From Marasmius tenuissimus (taxonomy: Eukaryota > Basidiomycota > Agaricomycetes > Agaricales > Marasmiaceae): a stretch of 64,000 nucleotides of DNA. The notes under the pieces are model-generated. The model saw nothing but the letters and a program-made list of their open reading frames with translations. It did no database searches and was not told the origin of the DNA. The position numbers and the translations under genes are program-made. The stretch is taken from contig JAQOTA010000048.1 of the NCBI GenBank assembly GCA_029532415.1, positions 174,001 to 238,000 on the forward strand, written 5' to 3'. Every line of letters begins with the position of its first letter. Within the stretch, counting starts at the first letter, position 1. Below are positions 10,371-22,400 of this stretch, one piece after another.

Positions 10371-11517
10371 ACTGGGCTGTTAGAGAATGAGAAGGAAGAG
10401 CTGTCGGCTGCCTTTAGTGGTACGACCTTGTTCTCTCTTCGTGCTTTTATAACGTTTTGGGAGGAGACTCAGAGAAGCGTGCCGTTCTCTCAGAGATCAG
10501 AAGATGTCGGAGAACGCTGATTGAGGAAGCTGAAACTTCCGACCATGACACCTCTTCTCAGCCTTTAGGGGACGTTGATTTCCTGTGTAGGACTCAGGAG
10601 AATTGAATTTATCGTTCGACAAAGGGTGTTTGTTGTGTTCAAGAAATTCCGCTTGACGTGGGTTAGGCTATTCTACGTCGACAGTTGGAAGGAATAACTG
10701 GCCCTTCAGTTTGTGTACGCGTCTAATACAACCCTCACTGACCCTCGATGTCGATTAGTTGTGGGATTCTTTACATTTAATGGTCCCACCCGTCGATTCC
10801 GAAGACTCGCTCCGGGTGAGGAAGTGCACGAAGAGTTCTCTCTATTGCCTACCGCCACGAGGAGAAGAACACAAGGCACCCGTTTGCCACCGAGGAAGCG
10901 TGATAGCCGTGGATGTTGATATGGATGTTCATAATGGGCCTAAGGTATCAACACCGTACAGGGGGCTCGTTTCCATCAAAACAGCTGGCAGCACCGTGCC
11001 TAATTGAAGGTAGCACGGATCAAGGTCGCTTGTCAAGTTCAAGTCTGAGTCCTTCTAACATTGTCCTAAAGGTTCTGGAGAAAGAAGGTCAAAATCACTA
11101 AACCGAACTACCCACATGGGAGTTTGCAAAGGAAGCTATCAAGCTCCGATACGGTGATACCCCAAAGTCGGTCTTCGATATACGCCCGGGCAAAAATAGA
11201 ACTTTGGAGCTTCCAGGTCCTCCAAAGAGCGGAGAACCTTGCTCGGTTCATCAGTGCAAGCCAAGCCAAACACGAGTTTAGGCAAAGAGACAGTCTGGAT
11301 TGGAGATACATGTACGGATAATGATACACTATAAAACAACGTTCCAACAGGGAAGTAGAGGAGGAGGATACATGAAGAGACGTAAAAGAGTCCTGAAAAT
11401 GAGGTGCTTGGAGTCACAAGCCTTCACGAAGTGGTCCCCCACATATGCCCCAAGTTGGCTGAGCTATAGAGAAATCAACCTTAAGCGCCTGTCTCACGGA
11501 GCACTAGTACATCAAAC
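10371..11517. other. Intergenic region
   Basis: This lies between the promoter of the chitin deacetylase and the 3' end of the first zinc-cluster gene. TTTTATAACG near 10445 could be a TATA element for the deacetylase. Short frames around 10713-11100 and 11124-11417 carry no recognisable domain or splice pattern. Confidence 0.4.
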
Positions 11518-14500
11518 TCACCCAAATCCAGGGGGTGCCTCAGACCACATCGACATCGCGTCGACCCCCATCGGCGGTTGCCCAGGTTGCTGAGAACCAG
11601 ACGAAGGGTTTCCATTACCATCTGTCGGTCCGTAATAGGGGCTGCTCGGATGTCCCATCCTATTCGTCGTCCACGACATCGAAGCCAAATGGTCGAAGAA
11701 CCCAGCATCCGCCAACGTTGGGAAGCCTAGAGGGAACTGCGTATCGTTCATACTAGATGTCGCCCCAGACGTGGAGGTCGCCGCAGTCGCAACAGACCCA
11801 TCGATATCATTCGATGTCGACGACGAAGGTACGGCGCCCATCGGAGGGAACCAAAACCCAGTGCTATCATCCAACTGTGTCCACTCGGCGTGAGTGGTAT
11901 GCTGACCGTAAACAGGAAGTCGACCAAGCTCGTCGCTGTACATCGGTAGTGAAGATAGATGTTGTTGCGTCGCTTGAGGGCTGCTCCCAGGGCCGGAGGT
12001 TTTCAGCGCTCTCCTGGAACCCGCTATATTCCTATGTTCGTGATCGACGCTTTGCGATCTACCGCCTTCCGAAGCCTTGGTCGCAGAGATAGGGCTATCC
12101 TCGTCTCTTCCCCGCTTGTTCGTCGCCGCAGGGCTGGTCTGGGGGAGCGGAAGTTCGCCCACAGACGCCAATTCATATAATACATCCCTATCAAGCACCC
12201 ATGTCAGCGAATCTCAGTGGTGCATGACTTAGTCAAACACTTACCATAAACGTCCAGCGGCATGCCATCTGTAGAGTAAAAGACAAACCAGTTCAGTGTC
12301 ACGATTCGAGAAAAACGAGTTCCCTAACTTACCGGGTCTCGATCGCTCGTAATGCCTCCATGCATTTATGAACATCCGCCATCTCTTTTGTAGGATCTGC
12401 CGATAGCCCTGAACGTTTCCCTCCCCAGATATTCAACAGTAATATGATACCGCACGAAAACACAGCACCCTGTACATCCAGAAATCAGCTTCGAAAAGGA
12501 AGAAAGAAACAAGATAAAGATCAAGCCGTACCATACTAAACGGCGACAAGGTCCCGGTTCGTTTTCGTTGGATGTCAGCGATATGACTACACGACCTAGC
12601 GGCATTCGTGCAAATAGCCAGCGAGGGGAACGAGAGAGGCGACGGTTTCTTCGGCGAAGGTATGAAATGCCGATGAATAAGGACTTGCAGTAGATAATAC
12701 TCTGTATACAGTTCGGCCGACTGTTTGAAAAAGACATCGTTATCCCGGCTAGGATCCCATCGAACTGGAACAAATTAGGAGGAATGAGTTTGATTTCTGT
12801 TCTGGAAAGAAAAGCCAGACGCACGATGTTCAGGGACGGTGTCCACCCATTTGTTCAACGCAGAATCCAACTCTGTGACGATACGCTGCTCCCATTGAGG
12901 GCCAACAAACCCGAGCAGGACCCTCGATTTATTGATACTGTACTGTACGAGAGGAGGGAAAAAGTAAATAAGACCTTGTCCCCCACATGACATGCCTCCA
13001 CTCACAATCGTCCGCAGGGCCAGCGCTAAGAGTTTCACGAGTTTCAACAGAGAAACGAAAAAGGACACGGCTGAAGGTTTTCCGGGAGGCTGACGCCAGG
13101 CCTGGTCAGGGTCAGGATGGTCCCAGTACTCGTCGTCACATTCGATAGGCAAATCGAGATCGTAGCTTTCAGGGGTCGAGGGACATCAGTGACGGATTTC
13201 GAGGTACCAAGAGAGGGGAGGTACATACTCCTCTTCCTGCAGTCCACATGGTCTCCCGTAGGCTGCACTGATCGAATAATCCGTATATACCATCGCCCTA
13301 GGGTTGCAAGGTAAGCCTACCAAGTCAAGAGAAGATTCGGTCATACACACTGACCAGAAAGCCCTTTTCATCAACTCGTCTTCAATAGTAATCTTCCCGC
13401 TTGCATTCTTTCGATGAGCACCTACATCTTGAGCCAACCGAAGGCCCGTCCCAACCAAGGTCCAAGATGCATGAGGAACTGACGAGCCTAGCAAGAACTG
13501 ACACGACAACTGAGGGGGAGGGGAGGAAAAACTGGTTAGTATATCGAGATAGTCTTGACTACAGGGCGAAAATACGTACATAATAGAATTGTAGATCATA
13601 TAGTGACGGAGGTGATAGGAGGGCTTTCCGTACGAGTTGAACTTGATCGAACCATTTCCAGCCTGAGGAAAGCCAGGATTCTTCGCCGTCCAGACGAACT
13701 CTTGGATCATTGGAATATCGAGAAGCATTCGCGCACACCAGCAACACCACCGCCCCGAACCCTTCTTCACGATGGTGTAATCCCTGCTCTAGCTGTCGAA
13801 GGAATGTCGGTCTGTGCAGAAGGGGTATGAAGACGTTGATATGTTTGAAGAACAGATCGACCAGGTGTTGGAGAAGATCCAGCTCAGGAAACATGTACGC
13901 TGTCGGTTCAAACTTTCTGATAAAGTCAAGTTCCCACTGTTAAGAAGCAATTAATTAGGTGAGCCGCACGACAGTATTGGGCAACGTACCCTCAGGGTTT
14001 GCCAGTATTCTTGTCGTCTGATCCCAACAAACTGAGCCTGAGCAACATTGGGGCGATTCTCCGTATATTCCCTCCTCATATCGACAGCCTTGCGGAGCAG
14101 AAGAGCATTACTCGACTTTCCGTAGAAACGCTGGTCGCTCGTTATCGCCAATCCGGGAACAGTGTGAGAGACCATGTACCCGTCGGCTTCTTCTTGTGGT
14201 TCCTCCTCCTTGCCTTCCTCTTTCCGCTGGACGACCGGGTTCAATTTTTGCATCTCCTCGACGACTTTGTCGACCAGCATAGGACTTCGAAGACGTGGAG
14301 TGATGTCCCTTGCTGTTTCTGGAGGGGAAGAGAATGGGCTGACTTCTCGCGCAAATTCTTCTGGAGACATGAGCTGTATCCTTGGTCAGAGAAGTCAATG
14401 GAAGAGTAGAGCGTCGACGAACTTGACGAAGTAACCGTTCCAGGGTCTCCACTCGATTCTCCAGGCCTTCGACGTATCTATTGCCAGTGTTTTAGCCTTC

Positions 14501-14890
14501 TCGTTGCGAAATTTCCGAGCAAAATGAACTGACGCCTTCGGAGGACCTCGTTTCTGAACACAGCAACAAGATTAGATTACTGAAAACATTCTGATAGTCA
14601 TGACCGCACCTTTGCTGCTTCCTGATATGTGCATTCCAAGTCGTACGCCACGCAACTTGAGCATTTAAGTCCTGGCATTTGGTTGCCATCGCCTGTCCGA
14701 GATTGAGTTTATGACTGCCAAGCTTCCTCGATTGACGCTTACACCGTACTATGAGCGAGATGAGTGAACGCTCAAACCGAATAAACAACAAAAGAAACGT
14801 ACTTTTCTTTCTCCTACAGATATCGCAAGCCCTCTGAACCTTTCTCTTCTTCGCCTGGAGTCCATCGTAGCCCTCTTCGTCAGACGACAT
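11518..14890 (-). CDS. Zn2Cys6 transcription factor with fungal-specific regulatory domain (paralogue 1)
   Basis: The N-terminus is MSSDEEGYDGLQAKKRKVQR, followed by a zinc cluster split over exons: CDICRRKK, then IRC, then DGNQMPGLKCSSC and ECTY, with six cysteines. The IRC junction needs a 6-base microexon at 14743-14748. A coiled-coil linker (YVEGLENRVETLERLLRQ) follows. The middle homology region has LLHRPTFLRQLEQGLHHREE, GAVVLLVCANASRYS, LGSSVPHASWTLVGTGLRLA, IECDDEYWDHPDPDQAW, GPQWEQRIVTELDSALNKWV and SFPSLAICTNAARS. The C-terminus (DVLYELASVGELPLPQTSPA onward) is low-complexity and ends in MWSEAPPGFG. The family is XlnR/Gal4-like and acts in the nucleus, often on carbohydrate-use genes, though the target here is unknown. 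It is a tandem paralogue of the next gene upstream, in the same orientation. Confidence 0.9.
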
Positions 14891-15275
14891 GTTCAGGCAA
14901 CGCCTTGGAAGTGAAAGTTTGAATCGACCTCTTTAAAAGAGATCAACATGACCTAGTCTGTGCCGCAGCGCAGGGAGAAGCGATGACAAATTCAAATAAT
15001 TTGATCAGTTTTTCCCTTATATCCGCAGTTTCTCACAGCCGTCAGCTTAGCCGCCGATCAAAACATCCGTATCTCAATGTTCAAATAATTTAATTTCGTA
15101 GGGTACACGATTAGGCAAAAAGACTCGTAAGTAAAACTTCTACAAGGATGTCCGTTGCGCAGTGATACAGTACAGGTTTCTCGATTCCAGTTCATCTATG
15201 TCCACCGTAATTCCTATCGCACCACGGATGTTAGTATGGCCTCTCCTACTGCGATCAATTCATCCACCCATTCAC
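14891..15275. other. Promoter/intergenic region between the two zinc-cluster genes
   Basis: This 385-base gap must hold the promoter of paralogue 1 and the 3' flank of paralogue 2. It is A/T-rich, with two similar stretches containing TTCAAATAATTT (near 14991 and 15080). No coding signal is seen. Confidence 0.45.
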
Positions 15276-18200
15276 TCACCGATAATCCGAATGTCCCCAC
15301 GCCATCTCAGAAGAATGCCGTCCTTGTTCGAGCTGCGGCGTCTGCAATCCACCCTGGTTCCCATGCACAACCTCCCCATGCCGATGAGCCTGAGGAGGCA
15401 CCACCCGGTCATCTTCTTTAAACCAAGGCAACGTCGCCAACTGACTGAACAAATTCGCGTCAGACCCATTCATAGCGGGGTAATGCGCAGTCGAAGGCAT
15501 GCTCAAATCGTGAAGAGCCTCCGGTGTTGCTAACGTCGTCGACTGCGCGGTACTGAGGTCTTCGTCTCCTTCTCGACGATTCGCCGTTTCGTGGAACCAG
15601 TAATGACCCTCACCATATACGTCGGAGGCATGGTGAGTATCGTAGTGCCCACTACTACTCGCGTTGGAGGTGGTTGCGTCGTATGAATAATTCAACTGTC
15701 CATGTATGGGTAACCGCGCCAGCTCTTCACTATGAACTGGTAACGAGAAGAACCGCTGGTCGGTAGGAGGTGCCGGAGGAGGTACCGGGGAGGAGTTCAC
15801 CACCGATATAGACGAAGACGACATCGCCCTCCTTGTTCCAGCAATACTCCGCGGCCTGCCCGCCACAGAAGGTGGGGTGGGCGTATCAGGAACCGGACCG
15901 CCAGTCGAATTTTGCGACCGCGGACTATCAGAATCCCTCTCCCGTTTGAAGGCTGCCGGAGGACTAGGCTTAGGAAGCGAAAGCTCCCCTACGAACGCTA
16001 GCTCGTAAAGATGGTCCCTGCCAGGGTGCTTCATTTCAGAAAATCGCATCCTCGGTGAACAAGGACACAGGCCACGGTGACTGACCTTAATCTGCCGGCA
16101 AGATGCCACCTATTCTCGACGCTCCGAAGAATGCTCATGCACTTATGTACATCCCTCATTTCTTTGTCAGGATCCGACGATGATCCTGACCTCATTCCGC
16201 CCCATATATTTAATAGAAGGATCAACCCCGCATTGAATGTCGGAGCCTGTTCAAAAGTCAGTTTTAATGAACGTGCCTCCACGTCAGCCGGAAGTATAAA
16301 GGAACAAAACGCACCATAAGGAGTGGCATCAACCGGCCGCCTCGTCTTTCTTGTGTGTCGATGAGATGAACCGTTGACCGAGCAGCATTAGCACATATCG
16401 CGAGGGATGGGAAAGAAAGCGCAGTAGGCCTCTTCCGAGTGGAAATAAAAGTACGGTGGATGAAAAACTGCGCATGGTAGTATGCTGCGTATACCATAAC
16501 AGATTGATTAAAGAAGATCTCGTTCTCGTGATGGGGATCCCATCTCACTTGTCGCGGAAAGAGAGATGTCAACTAGGTTTGTTTGACGTCGGGCGCATGA
16601 GAAAAAGTGCAACTTACGATGTCCCGGTATTTTGTCGACCCATTTGTTGAGTGCCATATCCAAATCTGCTACGAGTCGCTGCCAATGAGCATCGCCATAT
16701 CCGAGGAGCACCTTCGGTCTCGTGATGGTGAACTATCGAAGTGAGAATATTAAACAAACGGGAGAGCGTATGGGCCACAACCCCAGACTGACCATAGTAC
16801 GCAATGCTTTCGTCACCAGTCTGTCGAGCTTCAAGTACGCAACAAACGCGGAAACAACCGAAGGTTGTTCTGGTGGCTGTTTGAACGCCAAGTCCGGATC
16901 GGAACTCTCCCAATACTCGTCGTCGCATTCTACAGGGAAATCGAGGTCATAACTGGCAGATAGGAGGTCAAACCTTAATTCATTTTTCCTCATAGACATG
17001 AAAAACGCACTCTTCTTCCTTGATTGTAGGAGTTCGACCGCACATGGCACTGATATGAATGTCCATAACGATGAGGACCCTAAAAAGACTGAATGGTCAA
17101 TTCCGCGACGGAGATTGAGATTTCCTCACCAAAACGCCCTCTTTACCAGTTCGTCGTCCACCGTCAACTTCCTTTTCCGCTTTCGATGAGCTCCGAAATC
17201 GATCGCCATGCGTATACCCATCCCAAGTATCGTCCAACACGCTTGCACTGGTGAGCATCCCAACAAGAATAATGAGCATAACTAGGGACGATGAGTATCT
17301 GTGTGCCACCAAATGAACTTCCGAGACCCACGCAATGGTATTGAAGATCGTGAACATCATTTTGCTTGAAGATCGGTCGGACGACTTCGATCTGCCGGAA
17401 CCATTTCCATCCGGCTGAGAGCCCGGGTTCGGGTATATCTGATTCCAAAAAAACTCGTTTGTCCCCAGAGTACCGCGACCCTATGGCGCAGACCAGGAGG
17501 AGAACAGCACCAAAGACTTCATCCCGAAGATGAAGGCCATCTGCTACGAGGGTTTCGAAAGTCGGCCGGTGGAGGAGAGGGAGGTAGAGATTGATCTCCC
17601 GGAAGTATAGGTCTACTAACTCCGCCAAGAGACCCTCTTCTGGGAAAGTATAGGTCGTGTGCGGATGGTGGGATAGATCTATCTCTCTCTCGGATGCCCT
17701 CCAATGGTCCGACTGAGCCGGATCGTTGAGAAAATCTTTCCTGCGTAATGTATTTTCCTCCTTCAGGTGCAGGGCGGTCTGCATCAGCATCGATGTGCTG
17801 GACTGCCCTTGGAAGCGATAATGTTCCTGTGGCTCAACGAGTGCCATATCGAGGTTGTCGGGGAAAAGAAACGGGTCCTCTTCCGGTAGTCCGTGATCCT
17901 GCCTAGTTTCCGCATGAGAAGGTTCTGGCTTGAGGTTGGCGACTGTCCAGGTCTCGCGGTCGATTGAGAACGTCCCGAGAGAATCTGCCAGCTCCTCGTC
18001 TGGGATGAGCTAGTATGTAAGTCAGCGAGCGTTTCGTAGTAGAACAGCCCAAATACACGCACCCGACGGATGAGCGACTCCATCCTCTCGACCCTATTCT
18101 CCAACCCTTCAATATAGCTGTTTCAAGTACAATGAGCTTCATCGGCTGGTTATTCGGATGAAAAGAACAACTGACGCTTTCGGAGGGCCTCGTTTCTGTT

Positions 18201-18564
18201 GAAAAGAACATGAGGGAGAGAAATTTGAACGACGACCGAGAATTCTCTGACCTTTGCTGCCTCGACGTACGTGCATTCCACATTGTATGTTCTACAATTC
18301 GAGCACGTTGCACCTTGGTTTTGGAGACCGTCGCCTACAAAAACCGTTTCAAGCTCACCTCTAGCAGGGCCCCGAATGTCACTTACAGCGTACTGGAAAA
18401 TGAAATATGAGGATGTTGTACGCGCGGATAAACGAAATAGGAGACGTACTCTTCTTCCTCCTACACATGTCGCAAGCCCGCTGGATCTTTCTCTTCTTCG
18501 ACTGGCCCTCTTCATCGGACGACAAGTATTGCGCGGAGTCCATCATCATATGGACGTCCTGCAT
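15276..18564 (-). CDS. Zn2Cys6 transcription factor with fungal-specific regulatory domain (paralogue 2)
   Basis: The protein begins MQDVHMMMDSAQYLSSDEEG, then KKRKIQRACDMCRRKK. IRC is completed through a 6-base microexon at 18387-18392, and DGLQNQGATCSNC and ECTYVEAAK follow. The zinc cluster therefore has the same intron positions and cysteine spacing as paralogue 1. The regulatory domain includes ELVDLYFREINLYLPLLHRP, GAVLLLVCAIGSRYSGDKRV, PVECDDEYWESSDPDLAFKQ, LSFPSLAICANAARSTVHL and ILLLNIWGGMRSGSSSDPDK. The last exon has YELAFVGELSLPKPSPPAAF and a low-complexity, Ser/Pro-rich tail ending SSEMAWGHSDYR. Low-complexity tails like this often carry the activation domain (inference). Intron number and order parallel paralogue 1, which supports tandem duplication. 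Confidence 0.9.
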
Positions 18565-19401
18565 GGTTGAGATGGTGTAAGAGAAAGAGAGAGGAGTGAA
18601 TCAGGTTCATATCAAGGCCAGAAAACAAAGATGTGCCGAAAGGCAAGGGGTACATGTCACAGCTTGGATTTCGACGTCTTTTGGTCACTAGGGTTTGTAG
18701 TCCAAAAAGGGAAGTCGGGCCAAGGGCCGCTCATAAAGAAATTTGAAATTTGATTCACGATCCTTTCCGAATGGAGTTCCTTCAGCTCGGGTTAAAAGCT
18801 CAGCCTCTGTTTAAGGACAGAAAAAGACAGCTTTGACCTCGTACTCGAGGACCACAAGGAAGACGGGTGCCATCAGTACCTTCCAAAGGCACTGGGGGCT
18901 GCGCCACACTGACTATAAAGTGCCCGAGCGAATGAAAGTCTGAAGATCAGGCCCCGCCAAGAGAAGATCAATAGAGAATGAGTAAACAGACAAAACTATG
19001 TTGGATTATTATTACAGTGATGCTCGGAGTATGCACAAAAGCCCAAAGGAATGGAGAGGAGGCAAGGGGGAAACAAGGAATAAGTCAGTCACTACACGAG
19101 TATGTACGCTAAATAAGTACCAAGCAGGACGTGATGAGGATTGGATGACAGTATAGCAGGAACGTTCAAATATGCCAATGAAAAGAGTTTTGATGAGATT
19201 AGAGTACAGAATAGAGAACGGTGCGACAATGTTGGATGGATGATGCAAAGAGCCCAAATAGCCGATGAGATGCGAGAGACAAAGACAAGTAAAACAAGAG
19301 ACGAAAATGCAAGAGCAACCGTAAGAGTACAAGCCCCCCCATCAGCATGGGCACGAACGTCCCTCAAACGGACGCTCAAACAAGTATCGAACATTCCAAC
19401 C
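18565..19401. other. Intergenic region
   Basis: This holds the promoter of zinc-cluster paralogue 2 and the 3' flank of the long GATA-like-domain gene. A frame at 19141-19893 on the plus strand overlaps that gene and is only its complement. No other gene is supported. Confidence 0.45.
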
Positions 19402-22400
19402 TCAGGGTATTCGAGTCATACCCTCTGCACCTCCAGCCAAACCAGCCCAACTCCTCGTCCTGGTAACCTCGTTTCCGCCTCCAACCTGGATACCGTCTCC
19501 GTCTTGGTCCTGTTGACCAACACCAGTCACAGCTGCCGAACTCCTCCTTCTCGGGGTCGGCGGTGGCCTATCGCCAGCCCAACCAGCTTCATGTACACTC
19601 GATTCACCAACACCAGCTGCATCCACAAACTGGCCACGACCAGGTTTTTTCTTCGCGCTCAAACGCACCAGAGAGGGCACAGCGCTGATATTCGCGGGTG
19701 CAGGCGGCGCAGCAGATGCTTCCCCATGTCCAGCGTGTCCATTTACGTTAGTGGTCGCAGCCACATTCGTCGTGCTCTGTCTCCTAGGACCCAAGGTATC
19801 CGCTCGATTCAGATGCCTCGTCCACAGCAGATTGCTTCTCACACTCTCCGACATCTCTTTGCCCAGCATCCTCTGTCTCGTCGTTCTCGGTGAAGATGGT
19901 TCCGCAGTCAGAGGTAGGTTGTACGGGTACCCAAGCGGAAGAGGTGCAGTCGTCCTCGCCGTCGCACCAGGAACATGCTGCGACTGCGTACGCTGGATCT
20001 GCGAAGCTGGGGGATTATTGACTTGAGTATTCGCGTGTGCATTCGCCGGGAGAGTCGTATCAGTGACAGCACGAGGGGGAATGTCCGGTCGTGTCGCCGC
20101 ACCGGACAACTTTCTCTGGTTCTGCTTAGAAGCTTTCCCAGCAATGATAGCCAATTGCCGTTGCACGACACTCTGCGGCTCGTTCGCCTGACTGTCCTCG
20201 GTGTCTGTATCCTCCAGCTCCGCGTCATATGGTCGTGCCTTGGGTCGGTACACTCCGCCCCCGACGGGAGACTTGACGGTCGACCCATCCTTCTTCGGCT
20301 TCACCATTCCATTATCCTTCACACTCGCCGCTGTAACAGCGTCAGCAACAGGCAACGCAGCAGCACTCTTGCCCGCCTTCATCCCGAGCGCCGGAGGTCG
20401 ACCCACGCTTCCATAATTCGCTGAACTTTTCCTCTGCGGCTGGGTAGAGCGAGGTGGGGGAGAAGCAGCCGCCTGCGCGGGCGGAGGTGCCACATGAGCA
20501 TGAGGCGCCGCCGCACCAGCTGATATCCCACCCTGCTTCACCTCCTTCCGCGGCTGCTGCTGCTGTTCAACCGGGCGCTCCCTCTCATCAACCATCTGCT
20601 TCGAATCCACGGTCGGCGTCGTGGGCGTCAACGGAGCAACCCCCAACCTCGCCACCCCCTTCGGCATCGCGACATCCCCACTCGAATATCGGGATCGATA
20701 CGGATGATGGGCAGGGAAAATCTCCGGATCCGGGTTCATCAGTTGGCTCAACAACCCTGACCCTGTCCTCGATAGTCCGGACCACGCACGTTTCGGAATC
20801 TTTTCGAAAATCTTGTCAGACATTTCCCGTTGGCGTTGAGCTTCCAAAGCAGCCTGAGATATATCAACGCTAGGGTGTCGTGGTTGTCGGGGATTAGGAT
20901 GGTGGTGATGGTGGCGTTGGTTAGGTCGAGGCGCTTGACCCTGATGTTGCTGCTGTTGTGGTTGTTGGGAATGTTGACGTTTGACATGCGGCGGTTGCTG
21001 CGGAAGTTGTGTTAACCCCCCCGTTCCTCCAACATATCTCGACGAATGTGCGCGTTGCAATACTTGATGTGCAGGTGGGTTGGGATAATGTTGAGGCTTA
21101 GTAGGAGGGGAAGATTTCTATTCCGATGTTATCGTCGTGGAATCAGTTGATTATGAAAAGGGGAAAGAAGAGTATGATAGAATCGACTCACCTTCGGAGG
21201 CGCCGGTCGCTGTGTGTTCTCCAGATAATCTTTACCCTTCCCCCGCGAGGCATCGCCGTTCGTGTACACAGACGTTGCGTGTGTAGTCGCCGTGCCTCTG
21301 GTAGCATCTGTGGCACCGGTTCGGGTCGTGAAATTGGTGGTCACAGTAGCGTTCGCCTACGGTAATGAATGAGATCGATGAATGGTTCCCGAGAAATGAA
21401 ACAATAAATTAAGACTTACCTCTCCGCCGTCGTTCCTACTACCCTCGTCCTCCGAAGCCGAAGTCCAATCATTATCAGTTCCGTCAACCTCCTGCACCTT
21501 GATGTTTGCGTTGGGGGGCGCAGTCATAGTTCCCTTCAACGTGTCTTGCCCCTTGCCAGCCTCAACTTCCTCCTCTTCCTCTTCCTCCCAGTCATCCTCG
21601 TCATCGTCATCGTCGTCAAAGTCATCATCGTCATCATCAGTCGAAATGACGATCTTCCTTCCATTAGGACCAAGTACGGTGTTGGGCTGCTTTGGAGGTT
21701 GCTGTGGCTGCTGTTGAGTTAATGGTGGGCGCTGGGTTGACTTTGAGACCAAGGCATCACCATTAGTAACAACTGAGGTAGGAGCGACAGTAGGCTGTGT
21801 GGACGATGATGAGGACCGTGCCGGTCGAGACCCTTCTGAGTGTGCGTCTCCATTGGGCGTCAACTTCTGCGGCGGTGGCGGAGCGGCAGGCGAAACACTA
21901 CACCCAGACCTCGATCTCGACCTCGAATCCGAAACCGACCTCGACATAGACGAAGACCTATCGCCTTCATCGTCGTCGTCCTCCCACTCATCCTCGTCCT
22001 CCTCGTTCCCGACAGAGAACATCCCCTTCTTTCCCTGCTGACCAGTAGTACTTGCTTTCGTATATGGTTGATTTTGATTATTTTGTTGATTGATCGGAGT
22101 CTTCGTCTGAGGTTGGTAAATTGCGTACCCATTGGAACGGGTATACCTCCCTCGATCCCCTGCTGCCCTCGGTCCTCCGGTACCATTACCTCCCTCCCCA
22201 CTTCCTTTCCGCCTCGGTCTCGGTTTCGATCCGCCAACATCGCTGGGCGCTCTTGTCGCACCTCCACCAGTGGTGGTAGTGGCCGAAGTCATCGCCAGCC
22301 CATCCATCATCCTGTTCCTACTCCTACTCCGACTCCTACTGCTTTCGCTCCCCACACGCGAATGCTGCGGCTTGTTCTTCCTTGTTACACTAGACTGCGA

